Shown here: positions 48,731 through 57,928 of the stretch, one piece after another
Numbering within the stretch: position 1 is the first letter of the stretch
Layout: each line of letters begins with the position of its first letter
Origin: Acidobacteria bacterium 28-9
GTDB lineage: Bacteria; Acidobacteriota; Blastocatellia; Pyrinomonadales; Pyrinomonadaceae
Reading direction: 5' to 3'
Length of the DNA: 64,000 bases
NCBI GenBank assembly: GCA_002050355.1
Contig: MWYY01000058.1
Span: 1 to 64,000, forward strand
Program-made: the position numbers and the translations under genes
The notes under the pieces: model-generated
Database searches by the model: none
The model's input: only the letters and a program-made list of their open reading frames with translations
What the model was told of the DNA's origin: nothing

Positions 48731-49645
48731 CTAATTCAATTTTCCGCGAACTTTTGGCGTGTCGTTTTGAAAAATATAAGCAAGCGATTTATAGACGAGT
48801 TTGGCGCAGAGAAAAGCGGGAGCATCAGAATTTTCTGTTTTTGAAAATTCGACCAAATCCATTCCGACGACGCGACGTTTTTCCGCCAGTTTGCGAATTA
48901 AAGTTAAGACTTCATACCAACCGAGACCGCCCGGTTCGGGAGTTCCGGTAGTGGAAACTAAACTCGGGTCGAGTCCGTCAATATCAATTGTCAGATAAAC
49001 GTTTTCGGTTAAAGAATTTATTGCCTCGTCAATCCAATCTGTTCGTCCGACAATATCTTTCGCCCAAAAGATTTTCGTGGGCAATCCCGAATCGAGCGAG
49101 CGCGCTTCTTCCGCCGAAATCGAACGAATGCCGACTTGAACCGACGGGATTCGCAAATCTTTGACGACGCGCGCCATAATCGAAGCGTGCGAGTGCAGCG
49201 TTCCGTCGTATTCGTCACGAAGGTCGGCGTGCGCGTCAATTTGCAGAATCGAAAGGTTGTGAAATTTTTCAGCGTGAGCGCGAATGACCGGCGCGCTGAG
49301 CGAGTGTTCGCCGCCGAGCATACAAAGGAATTTTTCGACTTTGAGAATTTCCTTCGAGCGTTCAAACAAACCATCCATCATCGCTTCGGGCGTATGGCGC
49401 GGCGCAAATTCTTCAAGCGTGTGAATACCGATTTTATAAACTTCGGCGTCGGTTTCCTCGTCGTAAAGTTCCATGTTGCGCGAAGCGTTAATAATTGCCA
49501 TCGCGCCGGCACCCGTTCCCGCGCCGTAAGAAACCGTACCTTCATAAGAAACCGGCAGAACCAGAACGCGAGCCGCCTCGAAAGAAGAATATTCCGCTTC
49601 ATCAATGCCACCGAAATTTATTGGAAGATTGGCTGAGTAAGACAT
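48731..49645 (-). CDS. speB: agmatinase
   Basis: Ureohydrolase splitting agmatine to putrescine and urea. The Mn2+-binding motifs are present: GGEHS, QIDAHADLRDEYDG (DAHxD) and TIDIDGLDPS (DxDxxDP), as well as the GTPEPGGLGWYE loop. Length 304 is typical. Last gene of a polyamine cluster with speA and the deoxyhypusine-synthase-like gene, so putrescine is the probable product. Its 5' end abuts a period-7 palindrome. Confidence 0.94.
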   Translation of the reverse strand: MSYSANLPINFGGIDEAEYSSFEAARVLVLPVSYEGTVSYGAGTGAGAMAIINASRNMELYDEETDAEVYKIGIHTLEEFAPRHTPEAMMDGLFERSKEILKVEKFLCMLGGEHSLSAPVIRAHAEKFHNLSILQIDAHADLRDEYDGTLHSHASIMARVVKDLRIPSVQVGIRSISAEEARSLDSGLPTKIFWAKDIVGRTDWIDEAINSLTENVYLTIDIDGLDPSLVSTTGTPEPGGLGWYEVLTLIRKLAEKRRVVGMDLVEFSKTENSDAPAFLCAKLVYKSLAYIFQNDTPKVRGKLN

Positions 49646-49649
49646 ATTT

Positions 49650-49726
49650 CATTTATCATTCATCATTTAACATTTATCGATTGGAATTACTGGTAAATGT
49701 TAAATGATAAATGTTGAATGTTAGGG
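49650..49726. repeat. period-7 palindrome between speB and the DHS-like gene
   Basis: Left half: CATTTAT, CATTCAT, CATTTAA, CATTTAT (49650-49677). Right half: GGTAAAT, GTTAAAT, GATAAAT, GTTGAAT, GTTAGGG (49692-49726). The halves are reverse complements around 14 bp. The stop codon of the DHS-like gene is in the last unit. Confidence 0.8.
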
Positions 49727-50782
49727 AATATCAACTCCCAATTCTTTTCCTGAAAATGTAAAACTCGGACGTTTTCTGCCTTTCATAAATTTGGCAGCGG
49801 TTTGCGACAGCGCGGTTACCAGCAGCGGCAAGGCGATTGACGGGTCGCAGGCAACGTAAGAAGTGGTTGCGTTTTTCAGAAGTTTGCCGAAAAGCTGCGT
49901 GTGGTTGCCGCCGATTGAAGGAGTTCTGACATCGAGCGGCACGGAATCGGTCGTAATTGAAACGGCGTATTTATGACCGCGCGGCGTCGTTCTGGTAATG
50001 TACGATGAAACTTCTGCCATATTAACCATACTTTGGCTGCAAATGCTTCCCAAAGTGATAATGCCGGAATTGCGCGTTTTTTGCGAAATCGTCATCATTT
50101 CCATCGTGTCCTGCGTGATGTCGAAATTAAACTGAACTTTCTTTTCAAACCGAGCACGCGCTATGCCTATTGAAAGCTGACTCTGTAGTAAATCGGGGCA
50201 ATAAACAGGAACGCGCGATTTAAAAGCCGCCGTCAAAATGCCGTCTTCGTGAGCGATTTCAGCTAGTTCGCGTCCTAGAAGATGGAGAAACTCGCGGATT
50301 GAATACGAACGCGAAAGCTCCAATTGATTGATAACACTGCCAATCCATTCATCGGCTTCGCGGTATTCTTCCTGATTGGCAAGCAAGTCGCCCATTCGCA
50401 TAACCTCAGACGCTTCCAGTTCGTCGTCACCCATCGAAGGATGCGCTTGATAATGATTACGACCGAGAATTTCGTGAATATCGTGAAACAAAACCGTGCC
50501 GGATAACACCAAAACATCGACAAAGCGATTTTTGATAACATACGCCAGCAGACGGCGCATACCAGAAGGAATCAAATTTCCGGAACCGCATAGGTAAATA
50601 GTCGCGTTATCATCGAGCATATCTAGCCAGATGCGATGCGCTTCGGCAAGCTGTTTTGCTCCAAAACCCGCGCCTTCCATCTTCTCCAGAAGTCCTGCAA
50701 CCGAACGGTCGCGGTCAACCGGAATCGGTCTGGTCGGAACGGTTAAAAATTTTGAAGCCTTCGATTTCTTTTGAGTAGCCAT
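49721..50782 (-). CDS. deoxyhypusine synthase-like protein
   Basis: NAD-dependent aminobutyl-transferase of the deoxyhypusine/homospermidine synthase family, 353 residues. It has ATIYLCGSGNLIPSGMRRLLAYVIK (NAD-binding region), LVLSGTVLFHDIHE, and near the C-terminus HTQLFGKLLK, whose Lys aligns with the catalytic Lys of deoxyhypusine synthase. Bacteria lack the eIF5A substrate; bacterial members are thought to make polyamines such as homospermidine. The setting between speA and speB supports a polyamine role. The start has GGAGAAAG just upstream. Confidence 0.85.
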   Translation of the reverse strand: MATQKKSKASKFLTVPTRPIPVDRDRSVAGLLEKMEGAGFGAKQLAEAHRIWLDMLDDNATIYLCGSGNLIPSGMRRLLAYVIKNRFVDVLVLSGTVLFHDIHEILGRNHYQAHPSMGDDELEASEVMRMGDLLANQEEYREADEWIGSVINQLELSRSYSIREFLHLLGRELAEIAHEDGILTAAFKSRVPVYCPDLLQSQLSIGIARARFEKKVQFNFDITQDTMEMMTISQKTRNSGIITLGSICSQSMVNMAEVSSYITRTTPRGHKYAVSITTDSVPLDVRTPSIGGNHTQLFGKLLKNATTSYVACDPSIALPLLVTALSQTAAKFMKGRKRPSFTFSGKELGVDIP

Positions 50783-50821
50783 ACTTTCTCCAAATAAACT
50801 TTCTTAAAATAAAACTCTATA

Positions 50822-51055
50822 TTACTTAACATCAACTTCTTCGGTCGTGTAAAATTCTAAATAACTACACACAACGCAGCGAAACACTTGAACATTAAAA
50901 GTTGTTCTGCCCGATGTTTTAAGCACTGTCCAGACAGATTTTTCAGGCTGACCCTCAACCCAGGTTTGCTGATATTTTCCGCCGTAACTGCGGTCTAAAA
51001 TAAATCCCTGTAACATTATGCCTTCGCATTTTGAGCATTTAATTTCGGTTTGCAT
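50822..51055 (-). CDS. small zinc-ribbon protein (DUF6487-like)
   Basis: A 77-residue protein with two Cys pairs: IKCSKCEG at residues 7-10 and FRCVVCSY near residue 60, the layout of a zinc ribbon. The centre (GGKYQQTWVEGQPEKSVW) resembles small zinc-binding proteins of the DUF6487 kind. It lies between speA and the DHS-like gene on the same strand; any link with polyamine synthesis is inference. Confidence 0.7.
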   Translation of the reverse strand: MQTEIKCSKCEGIMLQGFILDRSYGGKYQQTWVEGQPEKSVWTVLKTSGRTTFNVQVFRCVVCSYLEFYTTEEVDVK

Positions 51056-51059
51056 AAAT

Positions 51060-51136
51060 TAAATTTAATTAAGAATTTCAAATTATGAATGAACGGAATG
51101 ATCCTCTTTAATTCCTAATTTGAAATTCGTAATTTT
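51060..51136. repeat. period-7 palindrome after speA
   Basis: Right half: TAATTCC, TAATTTG, AAATTCG, TAATTTT (51109-51136), complementary to a left half with AATTAAGAATTTCAAATTAT (51068-51087). It ends directly at the speA stop. Confidence 0.6.
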
Positions 51137-53062
51137 CTACTCGCTTCCGTTCGGCGAAAGATATGTGTAACCGTCAACCTGTTTTTCGTAGAATTCGATT
51201 AGTTTATCGCCTTCTTTTACGGAAAGTTCGCCTTCCTTTATTTGCTGCATCACGTTGCGCCTAAACTGGTCGTGCAGTTGCGCGGCGTCGTACCGCACAA
51301 CCGATAAAGAATCACCGATTGTTCCGCCTTGTATAACTTTTTTTATAATATAACCGTCTTCGCCAATATGAATGTGCGCTTCGTGCGGCACGCCGAACAA
51401 GTTGTGATTGTTTCCCATTACTTCCTGGTATGCGCCGACGAGCATCATCGCCAGATAATACGGCTCGCCTTTTTCCAATTTGTGCAGTTCTAGAACAGAT
51501 TTAACGTCGTGTAAATCAACGAATTTATCAACAATTCCGTCCGAATCGCAGGTAATATCACACAATGTAGCATATTCTGTCGGTTTTTTGTTGAGTTTGT
51601 GAATTGGAACAATCGGAAAAAGCTGCTCTAAAGCCCAATTGTCCGGCATTGAACGGAAGACGGAAAAGTTTGTTAAATACTTAGCGCAGAGCAGACGGCG
51701 CAACTCGTCAAACTCTTCTGCCACATACTTTTTCTGTTGTGCAAACTCGTCGGCGCGCTCGCAGACATCCCAAAAAAGAACTTCGCCCTTACCACGGTCT
51801 TCGAGCGAAATCAAGCCGAGGTTAAACATCGTAAAAAGTTCTTCGCGCTGTTCGAGCGCGTCGTGATAGTATTCGCGATAATTTTTTGCCGAGATGCTTT
51901 CGCGCAAATCGTGAAGCTCTTTGACCACTTGCGGGTCGTCCTCGTCGAGCTTAAGTTCGGTCAAATCTTCAACGACGGTTTCGATTTCGTCCTGCACGTT
52001 AGTAACTAAAAGCGCGTGATAAGCGGAAAGATAGCGCCCGCTTTCCTGTATAATCGTCGGATGAGGCACGTCTTCGTCATCGCAAACCGTTTTTATAACG
52101 TAAATTACGTCGTTGGCAAATTCCTGCGCGTTGTAGTTTGCGGACGATTCGTAAGAAGTGCGCGAGCCGTCATAATCGACCGCCATTCCGCCGCCGACAT
52201 CCAGGAATTGAATCGGTATCTGCATCTGACGGATTTTCGCATAAGTGCGCGCCGCTTCCTTCATCGCATTTTTGATGCGCTTTATATCTGTGAGCTGCGA
52301 GCCGATATGAAAATGCAGAAGTTTGAACATATCAATTCGTCCGGCTTCATTCAGACGGCGAATGCATTCCAAAATCTCCGTCGTCGTCAAACCGAACTTG
52401 GCTGCTTCGCCGCCGCTCTTTTCCCACTTTCCCGAACCTTTCGAGTAAAGTTTGACGCGCAAACCAATCATCGGAAGTGCTGTTACGGGATTTTCCGCCG
52501 TAACTTCTTCGGCGAGTTTTATAGTGTTTTCAAGCTCGCTCAGTTTTTCGATAACAATAACGACGTTTTTCCCCGCCTGTGCGCCGGCAAACGCGAGACG
52601 AATAAAATCCCTGTCCTTAAAGCCGTTTAAAACAAGCAAGCTATCAGGCGATTGTTCAAGCGCAAGCGCGGCGTAAAGTTCCGCTTTGGAACCGGCTTCC
52701 AAACCGAAATTGTAACGTTTGCCTTCGCGCAGGTATTCTTCGACGACGGCGCGATTTTGATTGACCTTCATCGGATAGACACACATATGTCCGCCGCGGT
52801 AGTCGAATTCCCGTATGGAATTTTTAAAGGCTTTCTGGAGTTTGCGAACTTGTCCGGCGAGAAGTTGCGGAAACCGAAGCAGAACCGGCGTTTTAATGCC
52901 CCGTTTGCTCAAATCATCAATAATTTCTTTAACGTCCGCCGTTAGATTATCGTTTTCAGCGGCGCGGACAATCAAATTTCCCTTACGATTTACGCCGAAA
53001 TAATTTGCGCCCCAATTTTCAATGCCGTAAGTTTCGGTAGTCTGCTCAATAATTGCGCTCAA
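51137..53062 (-). CDS. speA: biosynthetic arginine decarboxylase
   Basis: PLP enzyme of fold type III turning arginine into agmatine, the first step of the SpeA-SpeB route. The PLP lysine is in CVYPMKVNQ (about residue 99), with the glycine-rich FLDVGGGMAVDYDGS, LHFHIGSQL, IIQESGRYLSAYHA and the C-terminal CDITCDSDGIVD motif with active-site Cys. Length 641 is typical. The start is a TTG at 53062 with GGAG eight bases upstream. Transcribed away from glnA across a 333-bp gap. Confidence 0.95.
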   Translation of the reverse strand: MSAIIEQTTETYGIENWGANYFGVNRKGNLIVRAAENDNLTADVKEIIDDLSKRGIKTPVLLRFPQLLAGQVRKLQKAFKNSIREFDYRGGHMCVYPMKVNQNRAVVEEYLREGKRYNFGLEAGSKAELYAALALEQSPDSLLVLNGFKDRDFIRLAFAGAQAGKNVVIVIEKLSELENTIKLAEEVTAENPVTALPMIGLRVKLYSKGSGKWEKSGGEAAKFGLTTTEILECIRRLNEAGRIDMFKLLHFHIGSQLTDIKRIKNAMKEAARTYAKIRQMQIPIQFLDVGGGMAVDYDGSRTSYESSANYNAQEFANDVIYVIKTVCDDEDVPHPTIIQESGRYLSAYHALLVTNVQDEIETVVEDLTELKLDEDDPQVVKELHDLRESISAKNYREYYHDALEQREELFTMFNLGLISLEDRGKGEVLFWDVCERADEFAQQKKYVAEEFDELRRLLCAKYLTNFSVFRSMPDNWALEQLFPIVPIHKLNKKPTEYATLCDITCDSDGIVDKFVDLHDVKSVLELHKLEKGEPYYLAMMLVGAYQEVMGNNHNLFGVPHEAHIHIGEDGYIIKKVIQGGTIGDSLSVVRYDAAQLHDQFRRNVMQQIKEGELSVKEGDKLIEFYEKQVDGYTYLSPNGSE

Positions 53063-53395
53063 ATACGTTTCTCCAAAAATATAAGTACCGAATAGAAATT
53101 TCCGGCAGGTAAGATGAAAACTTATAAGTTATAAGAAATTTAACAAAAAACAAAACTGAGAACAACAACTTTTTTTACACGAAGTATTTAAGAAGTATTT
53201 ATAACGAATTATTTAATCGAAGTTTCAAGTTTTGAGGTTGCATTTCGGTGCTGCAAACAAAAACACACAAAAAAAAATATCAAAAAGAGCGTTTTGAACT
53301 TGTCCGTGTCTGTTGTAAAATCGCTCCATATTTGCCTGTGAAAAAATTCGCAAAATCAATTTAATTTGTTTTCTCAAGGCACAACAGGAGATTTA
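53063..53395. other. 333-bp divergent promoter region of speA and glnA
   Basis: No coding region. AT-rich. It includes the glnA promoter candidate (53294-53321), the glnA ribosome site (AGGAG 53386-53390) and the speA ribosome site. No riboswitch or clear operator was recognised. Confidence 0.6.
53294..53321 (+). promoter_or_regulatory. candidate sigma-70 promoter of glnA
   Basis: TTGAAC (53294-53299), 16-bp spacer, TAAAAT (53316-53321), 75 bp ahead of the glnA start. Confidence 0.55.
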
Positions 53396-54817
53396 ATGAA
53401 CTCAAAAAACGTATTGAACTATGTTGCAGAACAGGGCGCAAAATTTGTTTCCGTGCGCTTTACTGATTTAATCGGTTCCTGGCATCACCTAACTTACCCG
53501 ATTGACCAGTTGACGGAAGATTCTTTTGAAGAAGGTTTCGGTTTCGACGCTTCCAGTTTGAGAGGTTGGGCGGCAATCAACGAATCGGATATGCTGCTCG
53601 TGCCTGACCCTTCGCGTTTCTGGCTTGACCCGTTCACCGAAGAGACGACCGTGTGTCTGATTGCTAACGTGGTTGACCCGATTACAAAAGAAGGTTACGG
53701 TCTCGACCCACGTTCGATTGCCATTCGAGCGGAAAGTTATCTGAAATTTACCGGTATTGCCGACACGATTTACATCGGACCGGAAGCCGAATTCTTCGTT
53801 TTCGACGAAGTTTTTTATCAAAACGACCCGCAAGGCGCGAGATATTCGATAAATTCCGAAGAAGGGCATTGGAATACGGGGCGCAACGGAAACGAAAATC
53901 AACCGAACTTCGGCAATCACATTCGACCGAAAGAAGGATATGTTCCGGTTTCGCCCGCCGATACCTTGATTGATTTGCGTAATGCCATCTCGCTCGTTTT
54001 AGCCGAATGCGGCATTGTCGTTGAATGTCATCACCACGAAGTTGCCACTGCCGGACAATGCGAAATTGATTTTCGGTTTTCCAATCTTCTGCACACGGCT
54101 GACAACTTGATGCTTTTCAAATATGTCGTCAAAAACACGGCTTACGCACACGGCAAAACCGCGACTTTTATGCCAAAGCCGCTTTACGGCGACAACGGTT
54201 CGGGAATGCACGTCCACCAGTCGCTTTGGAAAGACGGATATCCATTGTTCGGCGGTGACCAATATGCCGGATTGTCAGAAATGGCAAAATTTTACATCGG
54301 CGGTCTTCTTAAACACGCGCCCGCGCTCGTTGCCTTCGCCGCGCCGACGACAAACAGTTATAAACGGCTCGTTCCGGGTTTTGAAGCGCCCGTAAATCTT
54401 GCTTATTCGGCTCGGAATCGTTCAGCCGCCGTAAGAATTCCGATGTTTTCTCAATCACCGAAAGCCAAACGTCTTGAATTTCGCCCGCCCGACCCGGCGT
54501 GCAACCCGTATATCACATTTGCCGCGCTGATGATGGCTGGACTCGACGGCGTGCAGAACCGCATTGACCCGGGCGAGCCTCTCGACAAAGACATTTACGA
54601 TTTGTCGCCCGAAGAATTAAAGAACGTTCCGAATCTTCCGGGAACATTGGACGAAGCTTTGACAGAACTTGAAAACGACCACGAATTTCTACTCAAAGGT
54701 GATGTTTTTACAACCGACATCATCGAACGTTGGATAAACTACAAACGCGAAAAGGAAATAAAACCGCTTCGACTGCGCCCGCATCCGCTTGAGTTTTCGA
54801 TGTATTACGACATTTAA
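53396..54817 (+). CDS. glnA: glutamine synthetase, type I
   Basis: Central ammonia-assimilation enzyme, glutamate + NH3 + ATP to glutamine. Typical GSI blocks: [66 protein letters not shown] (ATP/metal His), the Glu-loop [16 protein letters not shown], and a C-terminal tail. A Tyr suitable for adenylylation near LRPHPLEF...YY is not in the classic NLYDLP form; the equivalent is DIYDLSPEE, which retains the Tyr. The ATG at 53396 has AGGAG five bases upstream. Length 473. Confidence 0.96.
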   Translation: MNSKNVLNYVAEQGAKFVSVRFTDLIGSWHHLTYPIDQLTEDSFEEGFGFDASSLRGWAAINESDMLLVPDPSRFWLDPFTEETTVCLIANVVDPITKEGYGLDPRSIAIRAESYLKFTGIADTIYIGPEAEFFVFDEVFYQNDPQGARYSINSEEGHWNTGRNGNENQPNFGNHIRPKEGYVPVSPADTLIDLRNAISLVLAECGIVVECHHHEVATAGQCEIDFRFSNLLHTADNLMLFKYVVKNTAYAHGKTATFMPKPLYGDNGSGMHVHQSLWKDGYPLFGGDQYAGLSEMAKFYIGGLLKHAPALVAFAAPTTNSYKRLVPGFEAPVNLAYSARNRSAAVRIPMFSQSPKAKRLEFRPPDPACNPYITFAALMMAGLDGVQNRIDPGEPLDKDIYDLSPEELKNVPNLPGTLDEALTELENDHEFLLKGDVFTTDIIERWINYKREKEIKPLRLRPHPLEFSMYYDI

Positions 54818-54833
54818 TTGACAACAAAACAAA

Positions 54834-54889
54834 TTAGCCACGCCTTTAAACGAATAAAAAAATAAAAATTCGTGTAAGCGCGTGGCTAA
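54834..54889 (+). repeat. palindromic repeat (TTAGCCACGC...GCGTGGCTAA)
   Basis: Perfect 10-bp outer arms around an AT-rich core with ACGAAT/ATTCGT inner arms. Same family as 19091-19167 and 26668-26776. It lies after glnA and may serve as its terminator. Confidence 0.7.
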
Positions 54890-54898
54890 AACTTGTTT

Positions 54899-55483
54899 AT
54901 GAAAATCAAACCGTTAATTTTAGAAGGCAAATTCGTGCGCCTCGAACCTTTGCGTCTGGAACATTTTGATAGTTTGACTGAAGTCGGGCTTGACGAATCG
55001 CTCTGGCTCTGGACGGCAGCAATTGTAAGGAATAAAGAAGATATGTGGCGGTATGTCGAAACCGCGCTCGATGAGTTCAAGCGAAAAATTTCTTTGCCGT
55101 TTGTAACTGTCGAGAAATCTTCCGGTAACATTATCGGCTCGACTCGTTTTGGAAATATTAATGTTCAAAGTCGCCGGGCGGAAATTGGCTGGACGTGGAT
55201 AAATCCGCAATGGCAAAGGACGCAAATCAATACCGAAGCGAAATTGTTGATGCTCTCCCACGCCTTTGAGACCTGGAACTGCATTCGCGTCGAACTAAAA
55301 ACCGACGTGTTAAATGAAAAATCCAGAAACGCAATCAAACGTCTCGGCGCGCGGGAAGAAGGCATTTTGCGCCGCCATACAATTACCGAATCGGGACGAA
55401 TTCGTGATACGGTTTATTACAGCATTCTCGATACGGAATGGCAGAACGTTAAAAATAATCTTCAAACAAAACTCGAAGTATAA
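54899..55483 (+). CDS. GNAT-family acetyltransferase (RimJ/RimL-like)
   Basis: A 194-residue acetyltransferase. LEGKFVRLEPLRLEHFDSL at the N-terminus, the ENIIGSTRF-type strand (GNIIGSTRFGNI), RAEIGWTWINPQWQRTQINTEAKLLML (motif A, acetyl-CoA site) and VLNEKSRNAIKRLGAREEGILRRH (motif B) place it in the RimJ/RimL subgroup, which acts on N-termini or small amines. The substrate is not known. Start taken at ATG 54899. Confidence 0.9.
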   Translation: MKIKPLILEGKFVRLEPLRLEHFDSLTEVGLDESLWLWTAAIVRNKEDMWRYVETALDEFKRKISLPFVTVEKSSGNIIGSTRFGNINVQSRRAEIGWTWINPQWQRTQINTEAKLLMLSHAFETWNCIRVELKTDVLNEKSRNAIKRLGAREEGILRRHTITESGRIRDTVYYSILDTEWQNVKNNLQTKLEV

Positions 55484-55646
55484 TTGCAGGAAGTACATAT
55501 AGTTTTCACAAAATTTCGGTCATTTTATACAATTGCAATAATCAATTGGATTTTATTGTGAATGGAATTCTCAATAAATTAAAACTTTCCATAACTAACT
55601 TTAGGTATCCGAAAACTTTACAACATAAGTTATAATAAAAATCGTT

Positions 55647-55934
55647 ATGGATAAATTTAGTGTAATTTGCCCTTGCTGCGAAATGACTTTGACGATAGAC
55701 GCTGTCACTGGCGCGCTTCTCGCATCGGAAGAAAAAACCAAGACACACGGCACGTTTGAAGATTTAAAGGGCGAACTCGACAAACAGAAAAACTTGCGCG
55801 AACAGCTTTTCGTTCAGGAAAGTCAGGCGCAAAAAGACCGCTCGCGGATTCTGGAAGAAAAATTTCAGGAAGCGAAAAAGCGAGCAGAAGGTGATATTGG
55901 AAAACCGTTTAAGAATCCCTTGGACTTGGATTAA
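55647..55934 (+). CDS. small Cys-pair coiled-coil protein
   Basis: A 95-residue soluble protein. The N-terminus holds a CPCC motif in a short strand region (FSVICPCCEMTLTIDAVTGALL), followed by a long charged coiled coil (KGELDKQKNLREQLFVQESQAQKDRSRILEEKF region). No named family recognised; the CxC pattern alone is too short for a full zinc ribbon. It lies 7 bp before the TPR gene on the same strand and is probably co-transcribed. Confidence 0.7.
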   Translation: MDKFSVICPCCEMTLTIDAVTGALLASEEKTKTHGTFEDLKGELDKQKNLREQLFVQESQAQKDRSRILEEKFQEAKKRAEGDIGKPFKNPLDLD

Positions 55935-55941
55935 CTGAAAA

Positions 55942-57156
55942 TTGAAGACGATTTCACATTATTGTCAGAAATGCCGAGCTGCAAATCAAGCGGGTGAAAA
56001 AAATTGTCACGCCTGCGGGACGCGCTTGATGCTCGTCGTATTTCCGGCTTCGATTCGTCACGATGAGGGAATTATTCCGTCTTATTACGAAGACCATTTG
56101 CTTGAAAGAGTTTCGCTGCTCGAACTACAACTGGCGCAGGCGATTGAAAAAATCGGTATGATGACCGCGTTTTTTGCCCGCGAAGCTAAAGAACTCAAAA
56201 AAGACCAAAAATTTATCCGTGAGTTCTCCGATGCATTAAAAAAGTTTAACCCGCAGATTGCCGACGAAATTAATAAAAAGCACAACGATGATTATCTCCA
56301 AAAAGTTGAAAAGTTTGAGTTTGCTGACAAACAGAAACGTTTTTTAAAAGATGTTCTACTACACCACGATAAGCCGAATGCACAGCTTTTTATACATCTT
56401 TTGAAAGAAGGAGTTCGACTGCTTGAGCAAAAAGAAGAAAGGCAAGCCTTTCAAATGCTCGAACGCGCCGCGCTGCTTTCGGCGCAAAATGTTCCTCTGC
56501 TGGTTTTTATTGCCGAAAATTTTTACCGTGCGGACAAATTTGAAGAATCGAAATTTTATCTTGAAAAAGCGTTTGAACTCGCGCCGGAAAATGAAAAAAT
56601 ACTGTTATTGCTTGGCGCAATTTATGCAGATGCGGGTGAAACGGAAAAGGCTAGAAAATTTTTGAGCGTTTTGGCAAACAATGAAAAAACTTTAGTTTTC
56701 GTTCACTTTGTCTGGGGAATGATGGCGGCATTCGAGGAAAATTGGACTGAAGCCCTCGTCGCATTTAAACAATCTTTGAGTAACGTCAACCTTCCCGAAT
56801 TGAACTATTTAATCGGCTGCGTTTATTTTCAACTTGAGCGATTTGACGCTGCTTTGCAGTTTTTCCAAAATTCCGCTTCACTTGATTCCAATTTTTCAGA
56901 TGCGTGGTTTATGCAAAGCGTAATTTATAAAATTTGGAACGAGAGCGAGAACGAGAAAATAACCTTAAAGACGATTTCAGAAAAAAGGGAAGCGGGCGCG
57001 CAATGTCTCGAATACTTGAGCGGCAAAAAACCGACGAATGTGCAAATCGCTCTGCCGTTTCTTCATTTCAAAAAAACAAAAAAGAATTTAATGTCGGGCG
57101 GCTCACCGCGCTTGAACAGATTTTTCCGCGAGCAGATTTACAAAGTTATCGAATAA
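55942..57156 (+). CDS. zinc-ribbon and TPR-repeat protein
   Basis: A 404-residue soluble protein. The N-terminal zinc ribbon has Cys at 8, 11, 22 and 25 (YCQKCRAANQ...NCHACG). A coiled coil follows (about 52-125), then TPR repeats (about 145-350; LLEQKEERQAFQMLERAALLS, AENFYRADKFEESKFYLEKAFEL, AIYADAGETEKARKFLSVLA). Probably an adaptor of unknown partner. The start is a TTG. It is followed by pyrF with a 4-bp gap, so the coiled-coil gene, this gene, pyrF and the DUF3108 gene seem to form one operon. Confidence 0.82.
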   Translation: MKTISHYCQKCRAANQAGEKNCHACGTRLMLVVFPASIRHDEGIIPSYYEDHLLERVSLLELQLAQAIEKIGMMTAFFAREAKELKKDQKFIREFSDALKKFNPQIADEINKKHNDDYLQKVEKFEFADKQKRFLKDVLLHHDKPNAQLFIHLLKEGVRLLEQKEERQAFQMLERAALLSAQNVPLLVFIAENFYRADKFEESKFYLEKAFELAPENEKILLLLGAIYADAGETEKARKFLSVLANNEKTLVFVHFVWGMMAAFEENWTEALVAFKQSLSNVNLPELNYLIGCVYFQLERFDAALQFFQNSASLDSNFSDAWFMQSVIYKIWNESENEKITLKTISEKREAGAQCLEYLSGKKPTNVQIALPFLHFKKTKKNLMSGGSPRLNRFFREQIYKVIE

Positions 57157-57160
57157 AACC

Positions 57161-57928
57161 GTGAACAAAAATCCGATAATCGTTGCGCTGGACGTGGAAA
57201 CTGCCGCCGAAGCGCGGGAAATCATCAATGAATTGCGCGAAAATGTCGGCGCTTTCAAAATCGGCTTGCAACTTTTTTCGGCGGCAGGCGCATCTTTCGT
57301 GCGTGAGGTTGTGGAATCGGGCGTCAAAATTTTTCTCGACTTGAAATTCCACGATATACCGACTACGGTGGCGAAAGCGTCAATCGAAGTTGCGAGAATG
57401 GGTGTTTGGATGTTTAATGTCCACGCGCTCGGCGGTGGCGAAATGATGCGTAGAGCCGTCGAAGCCGTGAGCGAAGTTTGCGCGAAAGAAAATCTAACCA
57501 AACCGAAAATAATCGGAGTAACCGTTTTGACAAGCTCAAACGAAGAAACTTTGCGTGAAGTAGGAATTGAAAACCCCTCTAATACACAGGTTGTAAATCT
57601 GGCGCGGCTTTCGGCAAAATGCGGCTTAGACGGCGTAGTCGCCTCGCCGCACGAAGTCGCCGCGATTAGAAAAAATGTCAAAAACGAAAAATTTTTAATC
57701 GTTACGCCCGGAATAAGAAGTCAGGCGGCAAAAACTGAAGAACGAAGACCAGGAAATAAAGACCAATTTGAAACTTATGAAGACCAAAAGCGTGTAATGA
57801 CTGCGGTCAAAGCCCTTAAAGCCGGTTCTGATTTTCTTGTCATCGGACGTCCGATTTTACAGGCGAAAGACAAAATTAGCGCAGTGTCGAAAATTTTAGA
57901 AGAAATTAGTTTTAAGAAAGATTTTTAA
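57161..57928 (+). CDS. pyrF: orotidine 5'-phosphate decarboxylase
   Basis: Last step of UMP synthesis. (Beta-alpha)8 barrel with VALDVETAAEA (first Asp), FKIGLQLF, the catalytic D-x-K-x-x-D site FLDLKFHDIPTT, VTPGIRSQ and VIGRPILQAKD (phosphate site). The 255 residues fit the PyrF type I group. GTG start at 57161. Its TAA overlaps the next start (TAATG). Confidence 0.95.
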   Translation: MNKNPIIVALDVETAAEAREIINELRENVGAFKIGLQLFSAAGASFVREVVESGVKIFLDLKFHDIPTTVAKASIEVARMGVWMFNVHALGGGEMMRRAVEAVSEVCAKENLTKPKIIGVTVLTSSNEETLREVGIENPSNTQVVNLARLSAKCGLDGVVASPHEVAAIRKNVKNEKFLIVTPGIRSQAAKTEERRPGNKDQFETYEDQKRVMTAVKALKAGSDFLVIGRPILQAKDKISAVSKILEEISFKKDF

